This document shows, in pieces, positions 44,575-56,320 of a stretch of 64,000 nucleotides of DNA. The stretch lies in the NCBI GenBank assembly GCA_010015655.1, contig ML976664.1, positions 881,313 through 945,312 of the forward strand, given 5' to 3'. The stretch comes from Bimuria novae-zelandiae CBS 107.79. Lineage: Eukaryota > Ascomycota > Dothideomycetes > Pleosporales > Didymosphaeriaceae. The notes under the pieces were generated by a model. That model did no database searches, was not told the DNA's origin, and saw nothing but the letters and a program-made list of their open reading frames with translations. The position numbers were made by a program, and so were the translations under genes. Numbering within the stretch: position 1 is the first letter of the stretch; each line of letters begins with the position of its first letter.

Positions 44575-45810
44575 ATGGGCCCGCAGCGATATGAGCGGGT
44601 ACGTACCTACCACGTCGCCGCAGGCATCTCTCCCAGCCAGCGGCTCCGCGCCCCATGGGAAAGACGTCGCAGCGAAACTGACGATGCGACACACAGGTAG
44701 CAGCGCACGACGACGACGACCACACCGTCGATACGCCGTCAAGTCCCCAGGCCCCATACCCTATCCCCGCCTCGCCACCCCCATCCTTCCACAGCCGCGC
44801 CTCCTCGCCCACGGCCGCGTCGCGCCGCCTCCTATCTGATGACCCGCTCGCCAATGACGCAGACGGCACGCTCGCCGACACATTCGATGCCGCTTCTGAC
44901 GAGGACGACGACGAGAGCGATGACCGGCAACGACTCATGCGGGGGACCCCCGAGGAGACGCCGGACGCGGACGACGACACGCTGAGACCAACACGACCCG
45001 GACGGCAAAGAAGCGTCACGCAGCTGCCAGTGTTCAACACAGTAGCGCCTACCGGAGGAAGAATATACGGCGGCGGGCAGAACGATGGCGTGTTTGCGAA
45101 TCTCAGCGCGAAGCCCACGCGCGGGGAAGAAGTCGAGGAGAAGCCACCGGTACGCGCTCCCCCCTTCCACCTTCCCACTACCACAATACTAACATCAGGA
45201 TACATAGACGTACGAACAAGCTGCCGCCGACGCCACCCCGCCCTATTGGGAAACCACAATCCTCGCCCCCGGCACCTTCGGCGACGAAGTCTTCGTCGAA
45301 GGCCTCCCCGTCGGCTCCGTCTTCAGCTTCGTCTGGAACGCCATGATCTCCATGTCCTTCCAGCTCGTCGGCTTCCTACTCACATACCTCCTGCACACGA
45401 CGCACGCGGCGAAAAACGGCTCCCGCGCTGGCCTCGGCATCACCCTCGTGCAGTACGGCTTCACCATGAAATCCGCTTCCTCGCTCTCCCCCGGCAACGA
45501 CGTCCCGGGCGCCGGCCAGGCTGGCTTCGACAGCGGCGTCCCTGCTGACCCGAATGCGCACGACTTCGACCCCGCGCAGATAGGGCGCAGCGGCGGCGAC
45601 GCAGGGGGTGTCGAGGAGGTGGGCAAGGGCATTTCTGGGGGTGATTGGTTGGCGTACGGGTTGATGATTGTGGGGTGGTTTATCTTGATAAAGAGCGTGA
45701 GCGACTTTGTGAGAGCCCGCAGGCACGAGCAGTTGGTGCTGCAGAGTCCGGATCGCGGGTTGGGTGTCGCTGTTGTCGCCGAGGGGGAGAGCCCTGAGAG
45801 GAGTGTATGA
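44575..45810 (+). CDS. BSD2: Bsd2/Ndfip-type ubiquitin ligase adaptor
   Basis: Membrane adaptor that brings Rsp5-type HECT ligases to transporters; yeast Bsd2 sends metal transporters to the vacuole. Exons 44575-44598, 44697-45149 and 45208-45810 give 359 residues; introns are 98 and 58 nt. The N-terminal half is cytosolic, acidic and disordered (AHDDDDHTVDTPSSPQ, DEDDDESDD). The splice at 45149/45208 creates EEKPPTYEQA, a PPxY ligase-binding motif, with PPYWE close behind. Then VGSVFSFVWNAMISMSFQLVGFLLTYLLHTTHAAKNG and RAGLGITLVQYGFTM, the conserved Ndfip membrane region, and a last segment DWLAYGLMIVGWFILIKSVSDFV. Three membrane segments agree with the family. Confidence 0.9.
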
Positions 45811-46404
45811 TGCATGTCTTGACTTGACTTGACGTTTATATATTCCTTTTTTTTTTTTTTTTTTTGAGTACGTGGGGCGGTTCGATTCAGTCTCTATGAT
45901 CTGTTTATATAAGCTGGATTGAAGAGGTGAATGGGAGCACAATGGCATTTGTATATGCATGCGGAAGATATTTCCTTTAGATATGTGGGAAGAGGAGGGA
46001 AAGAGGGGAAAGGAAGAGAGAAGATAAGATAAGAGACATGCGTCTACGCACGTACACACGAAAGCTTTTCCTTGGTTGACATGGTTATATGATATCCATA
46101 CTATACATAGCACCATCTCCATCTACACTGTTTCGACACTCTCTGATTGATGCCGTGCCGTGCCGTGCCGTGCATGCTAGGAGACGAAGATTCGGAGACG
46201 CTCTCGCTAAGAGAGGGAACATATAAGATGGGCAAGAGTCTGACAGTGGTAGAATATAATGGTATAGGATGCACTCCCAACACACCCAGCTCCTACACGT
46301 CTCTTACTAGGATAAAGCTCCATCCCATTCCCTTCGCTCCTATTCAGACACCAACCGCCCAACAAGCCTCATGCTGACCAGACCACTTCACTCATCCACC
46401 CACA
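45811..46404. other. Convergent 3' intergenic region with simple repeats
   Basis: 594 bp between BSD2 and TAF5. It contains a run of about 20 T at 45,846-45,865 and a (GTGCC)n microsatellite of four to five units at 46,150-46,173. No coding signal. Confidence 0.7.
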
Positions 46405-49116
46405 CTACCTCGTCGGCCTTGGCAAATACGCGCCCCCCGCAAGCACCAAATTCATGCGCGTAAACTGCACCTTATACACCGGGCTCTCCTTGGTCGGAAA
46501 CGCACTAATCTGATCGGCCGTCACCCCACTCTCCTTCGCATTCTTCTTCGCCCCCGTAACCGGTGCGCCGCTCGCGCCCTTTGTCGTCATAGCACCGTCC
46601 GCTTTAGCCGCCGCGGTGCCGTCTGCAGCTTTGGAGCTCGACTCGGTAGTCTCGAGCAGGGCGTCCCAGACACGTACGGTATGGTCGGCGCCGCAGGACA
46701 CGAGGACGGTGGACTCGACGCTCCACGAGAGCGACCAGATGCCGCCCTTTGCGTGGCCGCGCATGCGCTTCTTGCGACGGCCCGTTTCGAGCGTCCAGAG
46801 GATGATGTTGCCCGTGTCGTCGGCGCTGGCGAGCGTCTTGCCGTCGGGCGAGCACGCAATGGCCGTAACGTTGCCCGTGTGGCCCGTGAAGAGGCGGAGG
46901 CAGTTGCCGCCAGAAGTATGCCACATGCGCACCGTTTTGTCGCAGGAGCCCGTGAAGACGTACAGGTTGTTCGGGTGGAACGCGACGCAGTCGACATCGT
47001 TTTCGTGACCGACGTATATCCTCAGCGGCTCGATGTGGTCTGTGGCCCAGAGACGAGCGGTGCGGTCGTTTGAGCCTGTCAGGAAGTAGTGGCCATACGG
47101 TCCCCATTGCAGATCCCAGATCGGGTTGTCGTGGCCGCGATAGGCGACGAGACACTGCCACATGTCCAAAGACCAAAGTCGCACAGTCTTGTCCTCTGAG
47201 GCGGAGAGGAGATATTGTGATGATGTTGAAGGTCCATCTGGGTCGGGGTTGACTGTGGCAGGAGAAAAGGCGACGGCGTAGATGGGTCCGGAGTGACCGA
47301 CTAGCCGGCGCGAGGAAGCAGGCTGGGAGTTGTCGGTGGGAGATGGAAGCGGACTGCCATCCATAGCCCATACTCGGATATAAGACTCGGCCATGCCGGC
47401 CGCAACGAGCTTGTTGTCGCCGGAGAAGTCGAGACAGTTTATACTGTCATCATGGTTAGCTTGGAGTTCACCGGCGTTTGACTTGAAGCCTACCTGTCGT
47501 ATGTGTTGTGAAATGTGTACATTGTCACGCTCACCCCAGGGCCGACACCGCCTGTCCGCGTGCCCTCCAACCTGTAGCGGTCGCGGTGTTCCACCACTTT
47601 CTGCACTTCCATGGAAACGTCTCGGGCTAGCGACGGTGGTAAAGGTACCATCTCACGAGAGGGAACATCCTCGGTTGGCTCGCGTTTGATCCTCGCTTCA
47701 TACTCGTCCACAAGTGAAGGCTGTCCTGGCCTTGGCGCATTCTTGGCATCTTCTTCTTGAAGCGCTGCACGCACGTCGTCCTGCAGGTCTTGGTCCTGTT
47801 GATAGGGTCCGAGAGTAAGACGTATTCGAGATGCATCGGCTTCAGGGTCGTGGCGTGATGTGAGCGGGTGGCCGGGGTTGTGGCCGGGAATGCCTTCGTC
47901 TTCCGCTGGAAGCTCGTCGTCGTTTTGTCCGCTGGCGAGAATCGCAGCGATGCTCTTCTCTGCCGTGGTTGCACGATCCACGGTGACAATGTTCAAGTGG
48001 TCGCGAACAACGTCGATGAGCGCCTGACCTCCCTCGAATATCTTGGATTCTAGGAACTGGATCAAGTTGTAGAACGGCATAAGCGTCATGGTCACCCGAT
48101 ACTTGTTGTCCATGTACAGCTTCGGGAGGCCTGTGTTCAGATGCACAGGCAGCGTCGCGTTGCTCAGCTTCTTGACATCTTCCGAGTGGTCGAGCTCGAA
48201 AAGACCACGATATTTGGAGAAGAAGGCTTCCGCGTCTTTCGTGAAGTACTCCCGCACTAGGTCGAGGTACGAGTAGACGAAGACGGGCCAGAGAAGCTTG
48301 CGAAGCTCAGGCTTGTACACGTCCAGGATATCGTCCATGTACTTGCGCAGCAGCTCGAATGCTTTGATCGCTTTCGTGCCGCCTTGTTCAGCGCTCTGTG
48401 AAGGGAACGACGTGCCATTTGTAGCGGCAGGTTCTGACTCCTTGCGGAGCATGGCCTCGGTGCGGACATAGCCTTTCTTGCTGAGATATTCCAGCACCTA
48501 GGGTTCTATTAGCACGGCTCAACACGCACCAGACCAAATCAAGGGGCTGCTGGGCTCTGGCTGACTTCAGAATAATTGCGGAGAACGGGTGTCTGCACGG
48601 CCGGACTGGCCGTGCGATATTGCGCGGGCGGGTTCGGTCTAAAATGCGTTTGCGGTCCTACGTTCGGCATATACGGGCGAGAATTATCTGGCGCCGGCCT
48701 GCGGTCGCCGTTGGTAGGAACGTTCAGAAAGTTGCGATGTGCGCACGCAGACATGGCGAAAGATTAAGGTTGAAGAAGCTTGCGCGTAGGCAAGACAAAG
48801 AGTGAGTGAGGGTTTATGGAAGAGAATCGCAACTGACAGCTACGTTCTTCACGAAGCCGTGGTTCACCTCTCACCTCCCAGCCACCCGAATGAAAAAGTA
48901 CAATAGGAGCGCCAGCAGTGAGAGTAGAGAGAGCCGCTGACTCACGATTTGATTTAGATTCTGCTGTGACTGCGGCCCTGCTGAGCTTCCCGCTGGCGGA
49001 GGCACCGCGTTCTGCTGCGGCGGCATGCCATTATGCGGCGGTAGACCTGCTGAAGGCGGCCCATTGCCCACACTCATTGCGCGTCCGGCGCCAGGTCCTT
49101 GCGGGGGGCCGGACAT
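46405..49116 (-). CDS. TAF5: TFIID/SAGA subunit Taf5 (WD40)
   Basis: Scaffold subunit shared by TFIID and SAGA. Exons 48946-49116, 47494-48497 and 46405-47443 give 737 residues. A Pro/Gln-rich N-terminus leads into NLNQIV|LEYLSKKGYVRTEAMLRKE, a LisH motif built across the first intron. The Taf5 NTD2 follows (KAFELLRKYMDDILDVYKPELRKLLWPVFVYSYLDL and YFTKDAEAFFSKYRGLFELDH). After a linker rich in charged residues come six WD40 repeats from about 390, for example LSASEDKTVRLWSLD, LTGSNDRTARLWATD, FTGSCDKTVRMWHTS, LASADDTGNIILWTL and VSCGADHTVRVWDAL. Intron 1 is 448 nt, by far the longest here, and contains a 71-codon ORF (48539-48754) that cannot be spliced in frame. Intron 2 is 50 nt. Confidence 0.95.
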
Positions 49117-49810
49117 ATTCGACGTCGCCCTGCTCTTTCACTTTCACGATGCGCCGGACCGTCCTTCACCTCAACGTCGGCTCGGTCGCGCGGACATGGA
49201 TCGTGCGGCGGTGGTCGGGGGCACGTGCTTAGACGATTCTACGTTTGCTTGATTCTGTGCGGTGAGAGAGGTGTTCGGGTCTCTGTTGCGTGTCGAAGGC
49301 GGCGTGTTCAAGCTTCTGTGAATTGTAGACGAACGTCGCGCGACCCTGGCGCGCGGTGGCTCGTGCCCCCCTAAGCTTCTGGTGGGGCACTCAATGGCTG
49401 CAACTCCATTCTCGAGCAGTTCCTGCCTACCCTGGCTCAGGCTGCACTGCACTCTATACCCTCTTCGATTTCACAATGCAATAGATGGTATAGCAGTGAT
49501 GCTCGTGGTAGTAGTCGATGCAGCTCCTTTTGCATCTATGGGCCGTTGCTACCCAGGACTGACCAGTTGACACTATAAGCATGATGCGCTGAGCACCCCT
49601 CTGCACTAAGTCGTTGTTTGAGCCCAGATGGACCTGTTCGAGACCAAAGGCAGGAGTAAACAATACTCTTGCAGAACTGCTCAGCACTCCCTTCCCCGTG
49701 TACCAACCACCCGACCTTCGTTAGAAAGCCTAGCTACGAAAGCTTGATCGAATTATCAGAGGACTGACTACAGACCAACTCATCACCAGCGACAGCAGTA
49801 CAAACCTTTC
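49117..49810. other. Intergenic region upstream of TAF5
   Basis: 694 bp containing the TAF5 promoter and leader. No other feature recognised. Confidence 0.45.
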
Positions 49811-50305
49811 ATGGCCTCAGCGATGATCCGGTATACCCAGCGTGAAATCAATGCCTTACACAGAACCATTGCAAACGCCCCGGACCCAGCACTACGCACT
49901 CTTTCGTTACTTTTACTGGCAAGCTTTCAAGCTTTTCTTTATTGCCTTGCTCAAGACGCCCTCCACAGAAACCAGCTGACCGGCAAACTCCTACCTTCTC
50001 CCCAACCAGAGAGGCCTCCTTCATCCACGCAAGCTAAACAACGTCGGCGATTACTCCCCTCAGCCCGACACCGCGCAGCGGGTAAACCCACCTCCGACGC
50101 ACCTTCCGCGCGTAAACCCACCCTCCAATCCACCCACATTCCTCCCGCCAATACCCCATCGTCAGCTTTCGCATATAAACCTTCGCCTACCCCGTGCCCA
50201 ATCGTTCCCCCTAGCCCCCCAGCGTTAGCACGCCCGTCAGCGCTCGCCGGGGTAAGCGAGAAGATCCCTTTCCCCTACGCGATTCGTGCACTGCTCCCGG
50301 GCTAA
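49811..50305 (+). CDS. Hypothetical small protein (weak)
   Basis: Uninterrupted ORF of 164 codons from an ATG. The first 55 residues look protein-like (MIRYTQREINALHRTIANAP, then a hydrophobic LRTLSLLLLASFQAFLYCLAQ); the rest is Pro/Ser/Ala-rich low complexity. No family recognised. The stretch is C-rich, so the ORF could be chance. If real, it would be a short protein with one possible membrane or amphipathic segment. Confidence 0.3.
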   Translation: MASAMIRYTQREINALHRTIANAPDPALRTLSLLLLASFQAFLYCLAQDALHRNQLTGKLLPSPQPERPPSSTQAKQRRRLLPSARHRAAGKPTSDAPSARKPTLQSTHIPPANTPSSAFAYKPSPTPCPIVPPSPPALARPSALAGVSEKIPFPYAIRALLPG

Positions 50306-51103
50306 GCGACGGTACATGCGCGCTAACTCAAAGACGCTGGTGCGGTGAATGTTCCATGGACAGGGTCAGGGGGTTGCGTGTTCGAGAAGGATTCTGGGGT
50401 GAGAGGTCTATATCGCCGCGAGTGGACGGCGATGAGCATGTATGATCCTGCGGGTGTGCCTGCAAGTTAGATTGGCGAGAGGGGTGGTAACGGCGTGGAA
50501 TAGTGCTTTGATAAGACGGGGTAATATAAGAGAGAGAATTGATGTGGAATCACACAGTGGGTGGGAAACATAGAGGTGCCAGAGAGACACTGTGGAATGA
50601 ATCACATAGAGAAGCGTTGAGTACTTGAGAACAAGGAAACTATCAGCCTCCAGCCACCCACCTGATGCGACCTTGCTGCACGAAATTCACCGTTCCAACA
50701 CCCACTACCCATGCGCATCGCGAAAACTGCCCAAAACGACTACGTGCGTAACGCCTGCCATGAATGCGACCCTGGCCTGCCAGCATACCAGACGCTCGTG
50801 CAAGCTTCATGTTACATGAACCACACAACTGGTGGCGCCACCACATGTGACAATCAAGAAGGTGCGACCTCAGCCTGCAGACAAAATCGACCGTAACTCG
50901 TTTAGGCTCATGACATCGGCACATGAAGTAGATTCGCTTATTGAAACTCGAATCGGTCCAACGGTGGTCCCAGGAAAGCGTAAAGTAGGTAAGACACGGG
51001 GGTGTAGAACGCCGCTCATCCCCTGCATGCAGGAATTTCGTCTAATATTGCCTACCCGAGACTGTCAGATCATCCAAAGCGTACGGCCGGAAGACCAGGG
51101 GTA
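50306..51103. other. Intergenic region
   Basis: 798 bp with no gene I can support. It includes the 3' end of the APH-like gene. Confidence 0.45.
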
Positions 51104-52246
51104 TTACAGTGTTGCAAGGGTGTTCACCGCGTGCGTCAACGAGCGACGAGCGTCGTTGTCGCTGAGGCGAGGCCGTGGACGGTAGTACAGTGAGGCGATT
51201 TGCACGATCGCACGGTATATGGCATATCTACCACTGTCAGATTCGACTTGTCGGAAAAGCACTGCGATAACTTACATCAACTGTCTCGCATACGGTGCTC
51301 CCGTACCCGAAGGCCTCTCTCCGTAGCCCTCGAAGAAAGCATCACTGCCATTCGCAATCCCGGCGTTCATGAGCGGGTCTCCCCATATCACATTCGAAAA
51401 GCCGACTAAGCCTGTGATCTGCTTCGTCTGCTCGTCGACGAGCACGTTGTCTGGGTCGCACATGTCCATGGCCACCATGTACGGTGTCTGCACTTGATCC
51501 AGGGCGGGAAGGTGCCGTTCAATGTAGTAGCGAATGCTGTCGTACGGCAGCGTGACGAGCATTTCTTCGCAGTCCCGCAGTGCCGACTCGAGGAGGCGCT
51601 GGAATGCCTCACGCCACGAACGACTGCCCTTGTTGGCAAAGACGTTGTGCGTCATTCCGAATCTCTGAGCGTTCAGCGACGAGATGCTCTGTACGTAGGT
51701 ACCTAAGGTGCGGTCGATGGAGCCTCTTTCGCCCGGGGAGAGGTACGGGAGCATCTCTGAAAGTTTTCTTCCTGGGACGCAAGTCATCAGGAGATAGGGT
51801 GACCCAAGGACCCCTACGTGTTCTTTGTATTGGTAGACCTCTGGCACCGGTAGCTGCCCCTGGAGGTAATCGCGCAGGTACCGAAGTGTCTTGTAGCTGG
51901 TCTCCAAGCCATGTTTTTCATGCCTCAGCGCCCGGGTCGACAAGTGTGGCGGACACTTGAGCACATAGATGCTCCCATCGGCAACTTTCGCAAGGTAGAC
52001 TTGGTGAAGGCGCCCTTGGAGTCGTTCCGCTTGCTGAACAGTAACTTTGGAAGACCGAAAGACGCTTTGTATGGCTCGCTGAATGCCCGAGAAGTTTACG
52101 GTCGGAGCACATGTGGGGGAAGATACAGACGAGGAGGACGATACGCTTGAGACTGCTGATGAAGCCCGAGCTGACCTGCTGACGTATCTACCGTGGTTCA
52201 TGGTGACAACAGGATAGACGGCCACATCAAGAGGAGGTAAGTGCAT
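51104..52246 (-). CDS. APH-fold (aminoglycoside phosphotransferase-like) protein, catalytic motifs altered
   Basis: Fungal APH-type kinase-fold protein. Exons 51276-52246 and 51104-51233 give 366 residues; the 42-nt intron joins in phase and the second exon adds GRYAIYRAIVQIASLYYRP, the usual last helices. The N-terminal 60 residues are Ser-rich. The fold is shown by VYLAKVADGSIYVLKCPP (the Lys strand), SPYLLMTCVPGRKLSEML (hinge) and NVLVDEQTKQITGLVGFSNVIWGDPLMNA. In related fungal proteins as I recall them the loop is HDDLHxGN and the metal site is IDFDNVVWGDP. Here the corresponding text is MDMCDPDN (about 260-267) and VGFSN (about 281-285), so the catalytic Asp and metal Asp appear lost. 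It may be a pseudokinase. The start is the first ATG (52246); 52201 is an alternative. Confidence 0.75.
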
Positions 52247-53346
52247 TGTAAAGAGGTTTTGAACCGAAACGCTAGAGGAAGCGAGGGACAATGTAAGCGA
52301 ACAAGCGAGGGACTGGGGACTGAGTTGCTGGTGGTCTATGCATAACGAGGTCGTGGTGCTCAATTTGAATGATCTGGAGACGAGCTGAATCTTTTGAGTG
52401 AGCTTTCAGTTCCATGAACAGTTCATTCGGCGACCGGGATAACATTTGCAGTGTCAGGGGCGTCGAATCGATGGTATGATCGGATACTCCGAGCAAAACC
52501 GAAAGGAATGTGGTGTCGAGCGGATATGAACCTGTCATCCACGATTCTGGTAGTTGATAGCTTCAGAAAAACCACCATACGCCTGCAGGCTTGACAAGGT
52601 CCAAGCTGCAAGGACTCCGTGATGCATTGGAGGATCAGGTGGGGCTAGACCATGTCAAAAAGCAATGCATTTGCGCAGGCCTTGACGAGAAACGCTGTCA
52701 TTTGAGTGGACCGGCGCCCTAGGTAAACGCATCTCGAACAAGAACGCGGGAGGCTCTTATCCCAGTGACAGGGCGGCTGCATCAAGTGCTCGTCTAAGAT
52801 GACCAATCTGGGAAGTAGTGCATCGCCTGCTTTTCGGTTACAGGCCACCCTCATTGGTGGAGCTGTTAGCCATATGATAGAGACCAAAGCGTGCATCTCA
52901 GTAGGAGAATGCGTAGACACATGATCAGAGGTTCTCCATTGCAGCGATAATGACTCTGGTTCGAGAAAATGTACAAGTTCAATTGCTGGCGTCCATGATG
53001 GCGTCCAGGCTAAAATCGGAGGTTGGCTCACCGCAACTTTTCCTTCCAGCTGAACCTCAATACGCGGATGACATCGCTTGGTCACGCACGCATGAAGGCA
53101 TCATTCATAATTTGGACGCCACGATATCCTTGGCAGGGCCCGGTCGCCTGGAGACGAAATCTGTGTAGACGTCAGGCCAACCCCTTGGAACCACATAGGG
53201 CCGCAATGTGTCGCACAGTGCTGGGTAGAATTTCCATGTACGACCCCGCCTGCAGCCTGCAGTAAGAGCTTCCACCGGGGCAAATGCAGTTTCAGGCTGT
53301 TCGAGCGCAAACGGGCTGCAAGCCCAAGACGCCCCTACGCCAGAGG
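52247..53346. other. Intergenic region
   Basis: 1.1 kb. A 146-codon minus-strand ORF (52645-53085) lacks motifs. The region holds the APH gene promoter and the TAN1 3' end. Confidence 0.4.
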
Positions 53347-54634
53347 CTATGCTTTTTTGTCGTTACCCGAGTTGGTGGCCATCCCGCTCAATGGCTCCGA
53401 TGATGCGTTGTCCTGGTCTGTGGCAATGGTATTGTCGCGTAACTCCGCCAGATTGTATTTCTTGAGCTTGTCGTAATCGGAGCCAACCACACTCATACCG
53501 ACCAAACTCTTCACTTTGTTAGCGACCTGGATAGCTATACTGTACACCACACCGAAAATCATGCGGTAAGCATGTGGACTTCTTCGTACCTGGTAGATCT
53601 CCACGATGATGAGCAAATCGTAGCCCGAAAGATCGACCTTGTGGCCCTTGCCCACGAGGGACGCAACCTGATGAATCACATCGTCTCGTTTGATTTGCTT
53701 GTTATTTCGAATGTTTACTCGAATAGCGAACTGCGCATACGGTCAGTATGTTTCCGGTCTAGCTGCGGAGTAGCACGCAAACACGCGTTTTGCTTCCAGG
53801 TTTCCAAAGTATTGTCAACTTACTTTTTTCTCAGTCTGCTCAGGTGCATGGAAGTGCGGAGCGAGGACCTCGGTAGCAACGTCCTTCAGGCCATTGCCTG
53901 CGACTTTGCCGATGGCCGATAGAGGTGTCATTCTCTTGACAAAGCGGCAGCGCTGGGGCTCGATGCCGTCCGCAGTGTCCTGACAGATCTTGTGGACGAA
54001 GGAGACTGGCTCAACGGGCGCGCGAGTCTTGAAAAATACCACTACCAACACTTAGCATATCGGTTGCTTCATTGGTGATGTCATGCAGCGTACAACAGGC
54101 CCCTGAGAGTTTGACGTTCCTGAAGAGAGGTTCAACACTAGGCTTTCGAATCCCATCAACTTCTTTCTTGATCTCGCTCTCTATGTCGACATCGCTTGCT
54201 CCGGAGTCCTCACCCTCAGCTGCTTCGATTGTTTGAGCGTCAGGATATAGCTGCAACGCATACTGCGTGCTTGTCAGTATCGACCCGACGATTTGGACTG
54301 GAAGTGCATGCGCCATGTTACATCAATGAACGCACCTTCTCAAACAGATGGCGCAAGTCAGTGACGGAAGGCGCTTCCTTGTTCATAGCAACTGTCACCC
54401 ATATGCCCACATCGCCGGGCTGGATTCCCCGAGCCTCGGCACCTGGCGTCCATTTCTGTTTGCCCTAAATATCCAATCAGTATGAGGGGATTTTTGGACA
54501 TGCAAGGCGAGAAGGAAGCGTGGGAGCCGAGGCGCAACTCTCCGATAAAGCAATAAGCTCACCCTGGACTTTTTCCTGCTGCCACCATCCCGCTGAGATG
54601 GTTCAACTTTCCGCTTCTTCGTCTCGGAATCCAT
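53347..54634 (-). CDS. TAN1: tRNA acetylation factor Tan1 (THUMP domain)
   Basis: THUMP-domain protein needed with Kre33/NAT10 for N4-acetylcytidine at position 12 of tRNA-Ser and tRNA-Leu. Six exons: 54563-54634, 54336-54464, 54094-54262, 53824-54041, 53590-53730 and 53347-53508, about 296 residues. Key blocks: GKQKWTPGAEARGIQPGDVG, MNKEAPSVTDLRHLFEKYA, LVFFKTRAPVEPVSFVHKIC, RCRFVKRMTPLSAIGK and the THUMP core FAIRVNIRNNKQIKRDDVIHQVA, VGKGHKVDLSGYDLLIIVEIYQ, GMSVVGSDYDKLKKYNLAEL. The third intron (54042-54093) is required by a frame change. For the last intron I use the acceptor after GTGAAG (53509), which lies downstream of a GCTAAC branch site and gives IYQSLVGMSVV; an acceptor at 53527 is also in frame, and full retention is stop-free. 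Confidence 0.88.
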
Positions 54635-55732
54635 TTTGGGCGATGGGCGTGTGTAGAATCCGTGTCAAGGCTTGGAGTTCGTGGGGACCCTGGAGCTGCG
54701 TGACGTACCGCGAAAACATTTGTGAGCGTTCAGCGTCGTGGTAAGGTGGGACGCTAGCCTCTCATGGCTTAGCTCGCTACCGACCTGCTGGGTTTATGAC
54801 CTACGAACACACCTTTAACATTTTCTCGGGCTTGGAATATTGCCCTACAGAGGTCTAAATTTCGATCCTGGATCTTGACGCACATGACTCACGCCACAAT
54901 CCAACCAGCTGGTTATGTGTACGTGGAACTGCAGCTGTGGCTGGACCTTTACACATCCTGAGACAAAATAGTTGTGTTGAATGGATGCGTAATCTCAGAT
55001 CTTGTAGGAGGCTAGTATCCCTCCGAAAGTCAGTGTTATTCGCCACTTCGTATCAAAGGGTCCAGGACATGCTCAGGCATCGAAATCATTGTTTCGGGAC
55101 AAGCTAGGCATCCGTCTAACAGCAGCTCCGAGTATCAGCATTCTTGTCGTACATGCACATTGAAGGTATGGGTTTTGGGAACGTGTCGAATTGTGCCTCA
55201 GTCGCTTTTATAACATGAATTTGTACCGATACATATATTTAGTAACGCAGCATAACACAAATGTTTGGTGTGCTCACAAGGCTCAAAGCCGCGCCATGAG
55301 TGCCGTTAGAAACGGAAGACTTCGATTTTTACGGTCGGGTTTTGAACTCATTCGAGCCGGCTATCGCTCCTTCAACCATTGCAAAAAACCAAGCCTGCAT
55401 TTCCCGATGCTCCAATAATTGGTAGTCCAGTATTGGTGCCGGATATCCGCGCCATTAGGTCTCTTGGTTTCGCCGTACGTTCGGCGACATGTCCAACGCG
55501 AGCTTGGAGCTTGCGTGAGACCTCTCGGAGTTTTGGGTCGCGCTTGCTTGCTCAATGCCCTTTGCTAGCGAGACCAAAAGCAGGCTGTGTGCGTTGACAA
55601 AGCTGCATAATTCATAGCAGAGGTCTCGCACTAGTATTTTCCAATCTATTTCTGATGCTTCGCCCGATCACCCCGGGTGGTGCCGGAAGTATTAGACAAA
55701 GTCGCAAAGCTACACATCGCAGCTCTGAGTGC
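54635..55732. other. Intergenic region
   Basis: 1.1 kb between the TAN1 start and the TMA16 stop. Only short ORFs without motifs. The 54,780-55,250 part is AT-richer than its surroundings. No tRNA-like boxes recognised. Confidence 0.45.
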
Positions 55733-56320
55733 TCATGAGAGTCCCTTCGGAGGAAAGCTCGACTCGCGCTTGAAGCCATCTTTCGAGATGCGTGCAAATT
55801 GGAGCGTTGCGAGGCCCGACCATTGGCCGTTCCAGTCTTTCAGCTTTTGCAGGTTGTCGGCGTTCTCAAGATCAGGAACCCAAAATCCGGAGGCATATTC
55901 GCCTTGCTCCATGGCCTGATTCTGCTTCAACAGGGTTTCGCGGGTTGAGGGTGGTCTTCCAGCGCGACGCTGCGCCTTCAAGTTCGCCAGCTCTTCATCA
56001 TCACGGCCCAGGAAATCTTCAATCATGGCCTGGATGTCGGGTATGGATAGTGCAGATGTGTGCTCCATGGTATATGACTGGAATGATTTGATGCGGAGCA
56101 CTTAATATATTAGTGATTGGAATTATGCAGCTATAAGGCTCAGCATACCATATGGACGGTTCTGCTTTTCCCTTACGGCGGACAACCGATTTAGCTTATC
56201 GTCACGCTGCGCAGCGCTTTGGAGGCGGCGCGTGTCGCGACTATTCTCGTGAAGAGCGACATTCTTTCCTTTCTTCTTAGTTATGTGCTTCTGCACTTTA
56301 CTAAGGCGGTTGCTCGGCAT
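55733..56320 (-). CDS. TMA16: Translation machinery-associated protein Tma16
   Basis: Small basic ribosome-biogenesis protein; yeast Tma16 binds pre-60S particles. Exons 56149-56320 and 55733-56100 with a 48-nt intron give 179 residues. The N-terminus MPSNRLSKVQKHITKKKGK, ALHENSRDTRRLQSAAQRDDKL and REKQNRPYV|LRIKSFQ is the family pattern. The C-terminal part has IEDFLGRDDEELANLKAQRRAGRP and ends with GFWVPDLENADNLQKLKDWNGQWSGL, also typical. Divergent from EXO1. Confidence 0.88.

Noticed and set aside
48539..48754. Possible middle exon of TAF5
   Set aside because: No acceptor allows an in-frame entry; reading upstream meets a stop, and LisH is complete without it.
51276..52363. Longer APH-like frame starting at 52363
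   Set aside because: The codon there is TTG; the first in-frame ATG is 52246.
52645..53085. 146-codon minus-strand ORF between the APH gene and TAN1
   Set aside because: No family features and no supporting neighbours; could be chance.
55255..55385. Possible tRNA-like structure
   Set aside because: A GTTTTGAACTC string suggested a B box, but no A box, acceptor stem or anticodon arm could be formed.
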